NCBI GenBank assembly: GCA_041940425.1
Contig: JBGTSF010000018.1
Span: 1 to 64,000 of the forward strand
Direction: 5' to 3'
DNA from: DATHTS01 sp041940425
GTDB taxonomy: Bacteria > Acidobacteriota > Blastocatellia > Pyrinomonadales > Pyrinomonadaceae
Length of the DNA: 64,000 bases
The notes under the pieces are model-generated. The model did no database searches, was not told the DNA's origin, and saw only the letters and a list, made by a program, of their open reading frames with translations. The translations under genes and the position numbers were made by a program. Every line of letters begins with the position of its first letter. Within the stretch, counting starts at the first letter, position 1. Shown in pieces: positions 41,334-49,843 of this stretch.

Positions 41334-42233
41334 TTACCTGTTATACAAAAACTTCAACGCTTCGGGCAGACGTTTTGCCCAGGCGTTTTCGTTATGGACG
41401 GCGCAATCTTCAACCGATACTTTCAGCCGTTCGTCATCGAGTTTTTTATCCTGCAATATTTTTTTCAATTTCAGTACATCCTGAACCGCTTCTTCATTCA
41501 AATCTCCAAGCGCGCAGTTCGGTCGTCCGCCTTCGTTTGTCCCGACACCTATGTAAATTTTTTCCGGTAATTTTTTCAACTTTTCGGCTTCTTTGAGAAT
41601 CTGCGCGTCGGAAACGTAAAACGACGGACTTTCCAACAACAGCCTGCCGAAAACTTCCGGTTTTTTGATAAAAACATAAAGCGAGATCAACGCGCCGTAT
41701 GACGAACCGCCCAAAGCAGTCGCTTTCGCGCCGGTTTTAGCGCGGTATTCGCGGTTGATAAAAGGCATCACTTCGCCGGTCAAAAAATCCGGGTATTTGT
41801 AGCCTTCGGGATTCGGAAGCGGCGGCTGGAGATATTCATCTTCATACGGCAGATATTCGTTTGCCCGTCCGCTTTTGCCCGCGTTATCTATTCCGACGAC
41901 GATCAGCGGCTCTATTTCTTTTTTCCCGATCAAATCCCGGACGGTTTCATCAACCCGCCATTCCATCCGGTTGAACAGAGAAGTGGAAACATCGAAAAGA
42001 TTTTGACCATCGTTCAAATAAAGAACCGGATACCGTTTTTTCCGGTTGTCCGGTTTATCATAACCGGGCGGCAGAAGAACGCGAATCGTCCGCGTATTTC
42101 CGAAAATTTTGCTCGTCAATTGATGCAGTCGTAAATTACCGGCAGTCGAATCTGCGTCTGATTCGACTGTCTGCCCTTTGCCGTTTACAGCAAAAAAAGA
42201 AATAAAAAAAATAAAAAAAAGAATATGCCGCAT
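41334..42233 (-). CDS. Secreted esterase of the EstD/alpha-beta hydrolase family
   Basis: 299 residues from the ATG at 42233, where the signal peptide begins (RHILFFIFFISFFAVNGKGQ). The fold shows LLPPGYDKPDNRKKRYPVLYLNDGQNLFD, IVVGIDNAGKSGRANEYLPYED, the nucleophile elbow LGGSSYGALISLYV (GxSxG), and AENAWAKRLPEALKFLY with the catalytic His probably in CAVHNEN. These putative esterases include ferri-siderophore and feruloyl types. Substrate unknown. It lies between a truncated copy and a full copy of the MBL gene. Confidence 0.85.
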   Translation of the reverse strand: MRHILFFIFFISFFAVNGKGQTVESDADSTAGNLRLHQLTSKIFGNTRTIRVLLPPGYDKPDNRKKRYPVLYLNDGQNLFDVSTSLFNRMEWRVDETVRDLIGKKEIEPLIVVGIDNAGKSGRANEYLPYEDEYLQPPLPNPEGYKYPDFLTGEVMPFINREYRAKTGAKATALGGSSYGALISLYVFIKKPEVFGRLLLESPSFYVSDAQILKEAEKLKKLPEKIYIGVGTNEGGRPNCALGDLNEEAVQDVLKLKKILQDKKLDDERLKVSVEDCAVHNENAWAKRLPEALKFLYNR

Positions 42234-42301
42234 TATTGGAATAATGTAATCATTTGCCGCACCGCCAGTCAAGGTTTATTCGTTTTCACAATTACCGAAA
42301 A

Positions 42302-43231
42302 TCATAAATCCAAAATCATTCCCTCGTCCGCGACGCGAAAACCTTTACGTAAAACTTCGCGCCGCTCGCGGCTGTTTTTTCTAATTAGCGGATTCGTGTG
42401 ATTAAAATGAATAAAAATAACTTTCGCTTTGTCGGCGGCTGGTAAATCTTTTAAAAGCTCGATTGTTTCCTCAACAAAAGGATGCGGAATTTCCGACATA
42501 TCACGGTTCGGAATCTCGCCGTTTTTGTAAAATGTCGCATCCAACAGAGCGTAATCAACGCGCTTAATGAGTTCTTTCAAATCCTGTTTCCATTTGCTCC
42601 ATTTATCAATATCGGGAATAAATACCGCGGTTTTATTTTTGCCTTTGATCTCAAAACCGACCGTTTCCGAAAACTCATCACGATGCGGAACGAGAAACGG
42701 CGTAACTTTTAAATTTTCATTCAGCTTAATTGCTTCGCCGTCTTTCAAATTTTTTATCTCGATATTTTCGAGTCCGACAAGCTGACTCCACGGCGCGTTT
42801 TCACGTAAAAAATTTTCCATTCGCGGCATCGCGTAAATTGGAACTTTATTTGCGCCGACCGATTCCCTGCCGAAATACATCAGCCCCGCGTAATGCCCGA
42901 TATGCGCGTGCGTCAAAAAAACGCCGTCCGGCAAAGTGTGTTTCGACGGCACAAATTTATTCAATGCAAAAAGCTGAGCGGGCAGATCGGGCGTGGCTTC
43001 AAAAAGAAATTTCTGCGTCGCTCGTTTATCAACAAGTCCGAGCGCAACGACCTTTTGCCGCGCCTTATAATTTTTCTCAACTTCCCGAAATTCATCCGTC
43101 GAGCCGACCTGCGGAAAACCCGCATCCTGCGCCGTGCCGAGAACGACGAGAAATTGATTCTGATTTATTTTTTGCGCGGAAATGGAAAGAGAGAAAATCG
43201 AAAGCAAAAGAAGCGAAATAAAAAATTTCAT
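42302..43231 (-). CDS. Secreted MBL-fold metallo-hydrolase
   Basis: 309 residues from the ATG at 43231, which starts a signal peptide (KFFISLLLLSIFSLSISAQ). The metallo-beta-lactamase fold is seen as FLVVLGTAQDAGFPQVG, the metal motif FLTHAHIGHYAGL (HxHxGH, Gly in place of the usual Asp), PHRDEF, and VFIPDIDKW, LLDATFYK, FIHFNHTNP. The layout resembles PqqB-like enzymes. No PQQ genes are adjacent. A remnant of a sister copy lies at 41246-41332. The start is 2 bases from the upstream small gene's stop. Confidence 0.82.
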   Translation of the reverse strand: MKFFISLLLLSIFSLSISAQKINQNQFLVVLGTAQDAGFPQVGSTDEFREVEKNYKARQKVVALGLVDKRATQKFLFEATPDLPAQLFALNKFVPSKHTLPDGVFLTHAHIGHYAGLMYFGRESVGANKVPIYAMPRMENFLRENAPWSQLVGLENIEIKNLKDGEAIKLNENLKVTPFLVPHRDEFSETVGFEIKGKNKTAVFIPDIDKWSKWKQDLKELIKRVDYALLDATFYKNGEIPNRDMSEIPHPFVEETIELLKDLPAADKAKVIFIHFNHTNPLIRKNSRERREVLRKGFRVADEGMILDL

Positions 43232-43232
43232 T

Positions 43233-43439
43233 TTATTTTTCAGAATCGTTTTCGGAAGAATTTTTAACAACAATTTCGCCGCCCGGCATTTCATAAATTA
43301 TCTTGCCGTTAATTAAATAAATATTAGGCAAACCAAGCCGATGATTTTCCGCCTGCGCTTCACGGACTGCCGCATTGCCGATGCGAATTACTTCCATCGT
43401 TTGCTCGTAAGTTTCACGGCTTAATTTCGGTTTTTTCAT
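43233..43439 (-). CDS. Small conserved-type protein of unknown function
   Basis: 68 residues: SRETYEQTMEVIRIGNAAVREAQAENHRLGLPNIYLINGKIIYEMPGGEIV. I have seen this pattern (helix, then 'GLPNIYLINGKI.YE.P.GEI') as a small standalone protein in several phyla, without a known role; an antitoxin-like job is possible but unproven. It is directly upstream of the MBL gene and downstream of mnmA. Confidence 0.6.
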   Translation of the reverse strand: MKKPKLSRETYEQTMEVIRIGNAAVREAQAENHRLGLPNIYLINGKIIYEMPGGEIVVKNSSENDSEK

Positions 43440-43460
43440 TTTATTTCACTCCTGCATTTG

Positions 43461-44573
43461 TTAAGCTTTTTTCTCGATCCAACCGCCGCCGACGGTTTCT
43501 TCGCCGTTGTAGAAAACGGTTGCTTGTCCGGGCGTGATGGCGGCTTGCGGTTCGTCGAAGACGATGCGGGCGCGAGCGTCCGCGAGCGCGTGAATCGTCG
43601 CGGGCGCGGGTTCGTGGCGATAACGCACTTTGACCGATGCGCGAACGGGTTCGCTCGGTGCATCAAAAGCAACCCAGTTTACGCCTTTCGCGGTGAATTC
43701 GTAGGAATCGAGTTCCTGCTTTTCGCCCGCGATGATTTGATTGCGGGCGCGTTCGATCTGCACGACATACAGAGGTTTTTCGTGCGCGATTCCTAAGCCG
43801 CGGCGTTGACCGATAGTGTAGCGGTGAATGCCCGTATGCTCGCCGATCTTTTCGCCTTTGGTATTTACGATGTCGCCGCCTTCGGGAATTTCTCCGGTGC
43901 GGTCTTCGTGTTCCAGAAATCGGTCAATAAAACCCGAATAATTTCCGTCCGGCACGAAGCAGATTTCCTGCGATTCCTGTTTTTCGGCAACGTAAAGATT
44001 CGCGTCGCGGGCGATGTCGCGGACTTCCGACTTTAACATATCGCCCAAAGGAAACAGCGAACGGGAAAGCTGATCTTGCGTCAATTCCCAGAGAAAATAG
44101 CTCTGATCTTTCCAGTGATTTTTTCCGCGAAAAAGGCGGTAGCGATTTTTCGCTTCGTCGTATTCGACACGCGCGTAATGTCCGGTGGCGACTTTATCAC
44201 AGCCCAAACTTTGCGCCATTCTGTCCAATGAGGCGAATTTCAGACGCGAATTGCACGCGACGCACGGGATCGGCGTTTCGCCGTTCAGATAACTTTCGAT
44301 AAACGGATTGACGACATCGCGCTCGAAATCTTTTTCCAGATTTAAAACATAAAACGGCATTCCCAAACTTTCCGCCACGCGCCGCGCATCGTAAACGTCG
44401 TCGAGCGAGCAACAGCGCGACGGCAGCGGATCGCCGTTTTCGTCCACACTGATATGGCGACGCTGATTCCATAACTGCATCGTGAAACCGATTAATTCAT
44501 GACCCTGTTCTTTTAAAAGCGCGGCGGCTGATGATGAGTCCACGCCGCCGCTCATCGCTACTGCTATCTTCAT
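43461..44573 (-). CDS. mnmA: tRNA-specific 2-thiouridylase
   Basis: 370 residues. MnmA puts sulfur on U34 of tRNA Lys, Glu and Gln. The ATP-pyrophosphatase loop is AMSGGVDSSSAAALLKEQG; CCSLDDVYDARRVAESLGMPFYVLN, the catalytic Cys pair in PCVACNSRLKF and in QEICFVPDGNYSGF, and GQRRGLGIAHEKPLYV are conserved. Length is standard. Cytoplasmic. The 5' leader carries a hairpin (44581-44614). Confidence 0.95.
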   Translation of the reverse strand: MKIAVAMSGGVDSSSAAALLKEQGHELIGFTMQLWNQRRHISVDENGDPLPSRCCSLDDVYDARRVAESLGMPFYVLNLEKDFERDVVNPFIESYLNGETPIPCVACNSRLKFASLDRMAQSLGCDKVATGHYARVEYDEAKNRYRLFRGKNHWKDQSYFLWELTQDQLSRSLFPLGDMLKSEVRDIARDANLYVAEKQESQEICFVPDGNYSGFIDRFLEHEDRTGEIPEGGDIVNTKGEKIGEHTGIHRYTIGQRRGLGIAHEKPLYVVQIERARNQIIAGEKQELDSYEFTAKGVNWVAFDAPSEPVRASVKVRYRHEPAPATIHALADARARIVFDEPQAAITPGQATVFYNGEETVGGGWIEKKA

Positions 44574-44580
44574 AACGCTT

Positions 44581-44614
44581 CCTTTGATGCGTTTTTTGTG
44601 AAAAACGCAAAAGG
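44581..44614. other. Hairpin in mnmA leader
   Basis: CCTTT..TGCGTTTTT pairs with AAAAACGCA..AAGG, loop TGTG, ending about 8 bases from the mnmA ATG. It may affect translation start; no known regulator motif. Confidence 0.4.
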
Positions 44615-44692
44615 AAATTATAACCTTTGCGGGCGGCGGTTGTCAGTTTTGAGTGTAAATCGTTGAGTTAAAATGCAGTAATCAATGCTGTT

Positions 44693-45265
44693 TTATTTGC
44701 TCTTTTTGAAATTGTATTGCAGGTGACGGGCGAGTTTTTTGGCTTCGATCTTTGCCAGACCGCTCGGTTTATAGCTGACCTGCGGCGCATATCCCGTGTT
44801 GCGCCACAAACGCGAACCGTTTTGATTTTCGAGCCAAGCCGTTACCGACCATTTCGGTTCGTAAAACCCATGTCCGAGGTGCGGATGTTTTTTCTTTTGT
44901 TCGCGGTCGTATTCGGCTTTTTTGCGAAAGGTGTCGTCGTCAATATAAATTTCGCCCCGCAAAACCGCGTCGGCTTTTTCGCGTTCGGAGGTCAAAGCAA
45001 AATCGTATTTGCCGAGCCAGCGGCGCAAGTCTTCGAGAAATTTCTGCCGTTCGAGATTATCCTTTTCGCAGGGAACGAAAACACTGCCGATCTCGCGCCC
45101 GCATGAAGAAAAAGTTATCTTGAATGAATCTTCATCAACAAAAATAGTTTTTACATCCCGCAAACGATAGACCGCATCACTCTGCGCCGAAACCGGATTT
45201 TGGCAGATAAAAAAGAGCGCAAATAAAAACAATAGAAACGATAATTTTTGCATAAGATTTTTCAC
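44693..45265 (-). CDS. Secreted protein of unknown function
   Basis: 190 residues: signal segment LSFLLFLFALFFICQNPVSAQ, then YRLRDVKTIFVDEDSFKITFSSCGREIGSVFVPCEKDNLERQKFLEDLRRWLGKY, ADAVLRGEIYIDDDTFRKKAEYDREQ, SVTAWLENQNGSRLWRNTGYAP. The start of the mature part (V-x-T-I-F-V-D) and A-D-A-x-L-x-G are like the LptE/DUF4136-type lipid-or-metal-linked outer-membrane assembly proteins, but the match is loose. Followed leftward by nothing for 120 bases. Confidence 0.6.
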   Translation of the reverse strand: MKNLMQKLSFLLFLFALFFICQNPVSAQSDAVYRLRDVKTIFVDEDSFKITFSSCGREIGSVFVPCEKDNLERQKFLEDLRRWLGKYDFALTSEREKADAVLRGEIYIDDDTFRKKAEYDREQKKKHPHLGHGFYEPKWSVTAWLENQNGSRLWRNTGYAPQVSYKPSGLAKIEAKKLARHLQYNFKKSK

Positions 45266-45313
45266 AAAAATTAAAATCCGTCGGATGCCGTATTTATTCC
45301 ATAGCCGTTAATC

Positions 45314-45352
45314 AAAAAAGCGGACTAGACTTGTGTATCTCGCCCGCTTTTT
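45314..45352 (-). terminator. Terminator after the 135-residue secreted protein gene
   Basis: AAAAAGCGG at 45315 pairs with CCGCTTTTT at 45344-45352 across a 20-base loop; on the minus strand it lies just after the stop of the gene at 45368-45775 and ends in T. Confidence 0.6.
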
Positions 45353-45367
45353 ACAGATTCTTTGCCT

Positions 45368-45775
45368 TTATCTTTTCAGCACGACCTCGACTCTTTTTTC
45401 CGCTTTTTTCGGACCCGAATTGTAGAGCTTGAAACTTCTTCCCGGAGAGTTTGCTTCCGAAAGATAATACTGCTCGTTGAAAACATTAAAAACCAAATTG
45501 AAGGTTTTTAATTCTTGAGCGGATGGTTTTGAAACTCCGCGGGCGATGATAGCGGCTTGTTTGCCGTCAGCCGAACGGATGATAAAATTGCCGGGATTGG
45601 ACTGAAAAACGCCGAACGTTACCGAGTAATCCCCCGCCTTGAAAGATTTTTCACCGACGATAAAATCAAACGGAATAGTTATGTTGTATGACGAAACCCG
45701 TTTTGCCTGAATGAAACCGACCAGACCGATCATCAATCCGGCAAACACCAAAAATCGCGCGATTGTATTTTTCAT
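45368..45775 (-). CDS. Secreted beta-rich protein of unknown function
   Basis: 135 residues. Signal segment IARFLVFAGLMIGLVGFIQA; mature domain YNITIPFDFIVGEKSFKAGDYSVTFGVFQSNPGNFIIRSADGKQAAIIARGVS..TFNLVFNVFNEQYYLSEANSPGRSFKLY. The FDFxVGxKxFxAGxYxV start is one I associate with small secreted proteins that are very common in Acidobacteriota. No function is known. Single gene with its own terminator. Confidence 0.7.
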   Translation of the reverse strand: MKNTIARFLVFAGLMIGLVGFIQAKRVSSYNITIPFDFIVGEKSFKAGDYSVTFGVFQSNPGNFIIRSADGKQAAIIARGVSKPSAQELKTFNLVFNVFNEQYYLSEANSPGRSFKLYNSGPKKAEKRVEVVLKR

Positions 45776-45867
45776 AAGTTACAACTCCTAAATATATGAA
45801 TTTTCTGCGAAAATTTTCGTCCGCATTTATTAACGCGCAAAAAGGACGGGAAAAGGTGTCAGCAGTC

Positions 45868-47427
45868 TTATTTTTGATTGAGAGATTTTATTTTTCGGGA
45901 AAGTTTCAGAAATCTTTTATCATCGCGCAAAGAATCGAATTGCGGATCAGCCATCAGCCACGGCAGGCGAACGGCGCGCGTCTCGAAACCTTTTTCGAGC
46001 CATTCGAAAACCTTTTCCGTTTCGCCCAGACCGAGATAAATTTTCGCGTAATTGAGCGGCGAGATGTAATTTTCCTTTGCGGCTTCTTCCAGATTTTTGA
46101 GAATCAAAAGCGCGTTTTTTTTCTTATTCGATTCGGCTAAAATGCGTCCCAGGTCGGCGGCAACGAACGGGCGTTTGCCGCCGACCTGAATCGCGTTTTC
46201 GAGCGCGGAAACCGCTTCCGCGTATCGTTTCATCTGCGCGTAAGTGATGCCCAAAACCCAATGCGCCGAAAAATGATTCGGCTCGATCTCGATTGTCGTC
46301 CTCGCCTGCTGTTCCGCCTTTTCGTATTGGCGCGAGAGATAAAAAAGCCACGCGAGATTGGCGTTTATCACGGGAAGAAGCGGATCAATTTCCATCGAAC
46401 GCGCGGTTTTTTCAAAGACCTTATCGAATTCGCCGGCGGCGGCGAGATTGACCGCGTAGTATTGATAGACGGCGAGATAATTGGGATTGATCTCGATAGC
46501 GCGTTCGTAATATTTCCGCGCTTCCGCCCAATTCCAATCGAACGCGCCGAGCGTCGCGCCGTATGACGAATGCGTTTCGGCGAGCGTGTTGTCGAGTTCG
46601 ATAGCTTTTGCCGAAAATGCCCTGGCGCGTTCGCCCGCGTCCTTCGGCGGCATCGCTTCGTAAAACCCCAAGAGAACGTGATAATCCGCCAACCCCGAAT
46701 AAGCGACCGCGTAATCGCTGTCGAGTTCGATTGCCTGTTTAAAATAACTGATCGCGCGTTTAAAACCGTCCGCCGTTTTTCTGTTCCACAGACGACCTTT
46801 CAGATAAAGCTCATACGCCTGAACATTATCCGTATAGCGTTTTCTCAAAACCGCTTTTTCGTTGCCGAGAAGTTTTACTTTGAGAACGTCAACGATCGAA
46901 AGAGCGATCTCTTCCTGAATCTCGAAAACGTCTTCGAGTTGCCGGTCAAATCGTTCCGACCAGAGTTGATAACCGTCCGAAGCGTTGATAAGCTGCGCTG
47001 TAATTCGCAGGCGTTTTCCCGATTTGCGGACGCTTCCTTCGAGAACGGTTTTGACATTCAAAGTCTGTCCGATTGTCCGCACGTCGGTTTCCTTGCCTTT
47101 GAACGAAAAAGCGGAAGTCCGCGCCGCGACACGGATTTTATCCAATTTCATCAGCGCGTTAATGAGTTCTTCCGCCAAACCGTCGCAAAAATATTCGTTC
47201 TCCGCATCCGAACTGACATTGTTAAAAGGCAGAATGGCAATCGAGGGAATGCCGGTTTCAAAACTTCTGACCGATCTTAATGAGAGAAGCTCCTCGACCG
47301 ACGGGCTGTAAACGATGGTCGGCGAGTTTGAAATATATTCGTCCGTCACGAGATGCGAGCCGTCTTCGAGACAGAAATTGAGCGACTCGTCGGAATATGC
47401 TTGTTGACAGACAGGGCAATATTTCAT
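45868..47427 (-). CDS. Zinc-ribbon, TolB/FlgO-like and TPR protein
   Basis: 519 residues from the ATG at 47427. N-terminal zinc-ribbon CPVCQQAYSDESLNFCLEDG; then SIAILPFNNVSSDAENEYFCDGLAEELINALMKLDKIRVAARTSAFSFKGKETDVRTIGQTLNVKTVLEGSVRKSGKRLRITAQLINASDGYQLWSERFDR, the TolB-N/FlgO domain; then about seven TPRs (FKRAISYFKQAIELDSDYAVAYSGLADYHVLLG, ARKYYERAIEINPNYLAVYQYYAVNLAAAGEF). Similar cores follow adenylate-cyclase or kinase domains in Acidobacteriota; here the enzymatic part is absent. It is a scaffold; function uncertain. Confidence 0.82.
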   Translation of the reverse strand: MKYCPVCQQAYSDESLNFCLEDGSHLVTDEYISNSPTIVYSPSVEELLSLRSVRSFETGIPSIAILPFNNVSSDAENEYFCDGLAEELINALMKLDKIRVAARTSAFSFKGKETDVRTIGQTLNVKTVLEGSVRKSGKRLRITAQLINASDGYQLWSERFDRQLEDVFEIQEEIALSIVDVLKVKLLGNEKAVLRKRYTDNVQAYELYLKGRLWNRKTADGFKRAISYFKQAIELDSDYAVAYSGLADYHVLLGFYEAMPPKDAGERARAFSAKAIELDNTLAETHSSYGATLGAFDWNWAEARKYYERAIEINPNYLAVYQYYAVNLAAAGEFDKVFEKTARSMEIDPLLPVINANLAWLFYLSRQYEKAEQQARTTIEIEPNHFSAHWVLGITYAQMKRYAEAVSALENAIQVGGKRPFVAADLGRILAESNKKKNALLILKNLEEAAKENYISPLNYAKIYLGLGETEKVFEWLEKGFETRAVRLPWLMADPQFDSLRDDKRFLKLSRKIKSLNQK

Positions 47428-47527
47428 AAAAGACGGGGCTGATGTAATTATGCCACAAGCCGAAATTTTTTGACCGAATTTCGGCATCCTAAACTCAACT
47501 TGTTGTTTAATTTAATATGTGGAAATT

Positions 47528-48175
47528 TTAGCCGGAATCCGAAATGAAATTTAGAAATACTACTTTTCGCTTTCCGCCGCTTTGAAGTTTTCTCGCCCAG
47601 GAAGTTTCAAACCGCGACCATTCGGACAAATTTAAAAATCCTTTTTCCAAAAGCCGAAAGCCCGCCGCTTCGTATTTCGGAATCAAAGTATTTTGAAGAT
47701 ATTCGCCGGAAAGCTCGGGCAAATTCAATCTTTCGATTTCCGTCCGGTCGCGCTGTTCGTCAATGCCGATGACGATTTCCAAAAGACATTCGGGCGCGGA
47801 AATTCTCTTTAAAGATTGGAGAATATTTTTATCGCCCGAAGCAACCGCCGCGAGCAGACTGCCCCACGGGAAATGGATGTGAATCTCGTCCGCCGCCGCA
47901 TTCAATTCTTCGGGCAAATCTTCGATCGCCGCCTGAATAAACAGGACGTTAGGCAGACCGCCTTTCGACAATTTCCGTGTCGCCTTCATCGAGGTTTTCC
48001 TGAGCGGCGCGGCGTTCGCATCTATCCCGATAAAAAATTTGTTCGGATGCGCTGCGGCAGACCGATATACAAAGCGACCGTCGCCCGTCCCGATGTCCAC
48101 GATCACGCCTTCGCCGGTATGGTCGGATAAGTTTTCTAAATTCTTCCCGGTCGAGTTATCAGATGGTACTGCCAC
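47528..48175 (-). CDS. 16S rRNA (adenine-1408-N1) methyltransferase-like protein (KamB/NpmA family)
   Basis: 215 residues from a GTG. SAM site VIVDIGTGDGRFVYR, then GIDANAAPL, KGGLPNVLFIQAAIEDLP, HFPWGSLLAAVASG and, near the end, ETSWARKLQSGGKRKV. These are the blocks of the A1408 aminoglycoside-resistance methyltransferases; both tryptophans that hold the base in NpmA (FPWG and SxWAxxL contexts) have counterparts. It would protect ribosomes against kanamycin-type drugs if active. The true N-terminus seems to be in another frame (see next entry), so the gene may be damaged or mis-assembled at its 5' end. Confidence 0.78.
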   Translation of the reverse strand: MAVPSDNSTGKNLENLSDHTGEGVIVDIGTGDGRFVYRSAAAHPNKFFIGIDANAAPLRKTSMKATRKLSKGGLPNVLFIQAAIEDLPEELNAAADEIHIHFPWGSLLAAVASGDKNILQSLKRISAPECLLEIVIGIDEQRDRTEIERLNLPELSGEYLQNTLIPKYEAAGFRLLEKGFLNLSEWSRFETSWARKLQSGGKRKVVFLNFISDSG

Positions 48176-48191
48176 GAATTGCTTTGATCAT
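48114..48191 (-). other. Out-of-frame original N-terminus of the KamB/NpmA-like gene
   Basis: An ATG at 48191 has a good ribosome site (CGGAG, 9 bases away) and reads MIKAIRGSTI, then TGA TAA, then LDREEFRKLIRPY in the same frame. That is the shape of the family's N-terminal hairpin and helix (compare DLSKDELTEIIGQFDR in NpmA) before the GTGDG motif, which is in the next frame. Two stops and a frame change therefore separate the start from the rest. Confidence 0.6.
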
Positions 48192-48222
48192 AAATTTTTT
48201 CTCCGAAGAAAATTATAACTTT

Positions 48223-49176
48223 TTAGCGCGGAACTTCAACCGTTTTCAGAATATCGGAAATTACCGCATCGTTTGTCGCGCCGTCGAGTTCGGCTTCGGC
48301 TCTGAGAGCAAGGCGATGGCGCAGAACGGGAAGAGCGACATCGCGCACATCGTCGGGCGTTGAAAAATCGCGCCCGCGAATCGCGGCGAGAGCCTTTGAA
48401 CACAAAAGCAAAGCGACCGAAGCGCGCGGGCTTGCGCCGTAGAGAATCGTCGGATGCGTGCGCGTTTTGTGAACGATGTCAACAATGTATTTCTGCACGC
48501 CCGGTTCGGTTTTCATCTGTTTTACTTCACTGCGGCAGTTTGGAATCGCATTCTGGTCGGGCAGAGGCTGAATGTCAATTTCTTCCAAATTATGCGAATT
48601 AAATCCGCTGTCCCAACGTGCGACGATTTCCTGTTCGGCTTCGAGCGATGGATAATCAATCAAAATTTTCAGTAAGAATCTGTCTAATTGCGCTTCCGGC
48701 AGAGGATAAGTTCCTTCGTATTCGATCGGATTTTCCGTCGCCAGCACGGTAAAAAGCGGCGAGAGTTTATAGCGTTTGCCGTCAATCGTCGCCTGCCGCT
48801 CTTCCATCGCTTCGAGCAGAGCGGCTTGCGTTTTCGGCGGCGTGCGGTTAATCTCGTCCGCCAATAAAATGTCGGTAAAGATCGGTCCCGGACGAAGCGA
48901 AAATTCCGATTTCTGCATATTGAAAACATTCGTTCCCGTGATGTCCGAAGGCATCAGGTCGGGCGTAAATTGAATACGCGAAAACCGCGCGCCGACGATC
49001 CGCGCCAGCGTTTTGACCGTCAGAGTTTTCGCCGTGCCGGGAACGCCTTCGAGTAGCGCGTGTCCTTCGGCGAGAACGGCAACGAGAATCTGTTCGATAA
49101 CTTCGTCCTGTCCGACAACGACTTTGCGAAGCTCATTCAAAATATGCGCGATGGTTTGCGGAGTATGATTTAGCAT
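48223..49176 (-). CDS. moxR: MoxR-family AAA+ ATPase
   Basis: 317 residues. MoxR ATPases act as chaperones for cofactor or complex assembly with DUF58 or VWA partners. Walker A HALLEGVPGTAKTL, the RIQFTPDLMPSDITGTNVF block, Walker B ILLADEINRTPPKTQAALLEAMEERQATI, sensor ATENPIEYEGTYPLPEAQLDRF and the C-terminal ALAAIRGRDFSTPDDVRDVALPVLRHRL are all canonical. It closes the leftward operon that starts at the membrane protein gene near 54.7 kb. Confidence 0.93.
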   Translation of the reverse strand: MLNHTPQTIAHILNELRKVVVGQDEVIEQILVAVLAEGHALLEGVPGTAKTLTVKTLARIVGARFSRIQFTPDLMPSDITGTNVFNMQKSEFSLRPGPIFTDILLADEINRTPPKTQAALLEAMEERQATIDGKRYKLSPLFTVLATENPIEYEGTYPLPEAQLDRFLLKILIDYPSLEAEQEIVARWDSGFNSHNLEEIDIQPLPDQNAIPNCRSEVKQMKTEPGVQKYIVDIVHKTRTHPTILYGASPRASVALLLCSKALAAIRGRDFSTPDDVRDVALPVLRHRLALRAEAELDGATNDAVISDILKTVEVPR

Positions 49177-49206
49177 TAAATTTTAAGTAATAATTTTATA
49201 AGCAAA

Positions 49207-49815
49207 TTAGTTTCTGGGTTTAAATCCGGTAAAGGTTTTTCTAATAACGAAAACATCTTCTTTCGCGCTTTGCATTTTTGCATCTTCTTTTTTATCAAGA
49301 TTAAACGTCAAAGTAATCTTCAGTCCTTGAGCGCAAAGATCGTTTCCCATGAAACTTCCCGTATCGAAACAACTCCCGATATCAAAACGTAACAAAGAGC
49401 CTTTCGGAAGAATTTTTTTATTTATCAAGTTTTTCCGTTCTTCGCGTCTCGCGTCCGTATAATTGGCTCCGTCGTTGTGCGAATCAAAATCAATCAAAGA
49501 CGCAATCACTTCGTTTTCGGTTAAGTCGGGAAACTCATTAAAATGCGGATAACAGCGCATTTCTTCATTGAATTTTTTCACGGCGTTTTCAATCGGCACT
49601 TCTACCGAATAACCATACGTTTCACGATTTTGTCTCGCTTTGATTTCATTCCAACTGACAGACGGATCGTCGTAACCTTTAAACCAGCACGGATTTTTCG
49701 ACGGCGTAAGCGACGGTTCGGCAAATACGGTTTGATTGAGATAGTAAATTATTACGACACCGGAGAAAATCGTAAACAAAAATACAGATAAATAAATTAA
49801 CTTCGACTTATTCAT
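49207..49815 (-). CDS. Membrane-anchored protein of unknown function
   Basis: About 202 residues from the ATG at 49815, which has GGAG in place; a start four codons earlier is possible. One N-terminal helix (LIYLSVFLFTIFSGVVIIYYLNQ), then a soluble domain with four to five cysteines: KNPCWFKGYDDPSVSWNEIKARQN, EEMRCYPHFNEFPDLTENEV, FDIGSCFDTGSFMGNDLCAQG. No family recognised. It sits between TSUP and moxR genes in one direction but is not part of the usual MoxR set. Confidence 0.6.
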   Translation of the reverse strand: MNKSKLIYLSVFLFTIFSGVVIIYYLNQTVFAEPSLTPSKNPCWFKGYDDPSVSWNEIKARQNRETYGYSVEVPIENAVKKFNEEMRCYPHFNEFPDLTENEVIASLIDFDSHNDGANYTDARREERKNLINKKILPKGSLLRFDIGSCFDTGSFMGNDLCAQGLKITLTFNLDKKEDAKMQSAKEDVFVIRKTFTGFKPRN

Positions 49816-49843
49816 TTTTGTCTCCATATTCTACAAAACCAAT

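Noticed and set aside
42302..43231. pqqB as a gene of PQQ synthesis
   Set aside because: Fold similarity only; it has a signal peptide and no pqq neighbours, so a general MBL call is safer.
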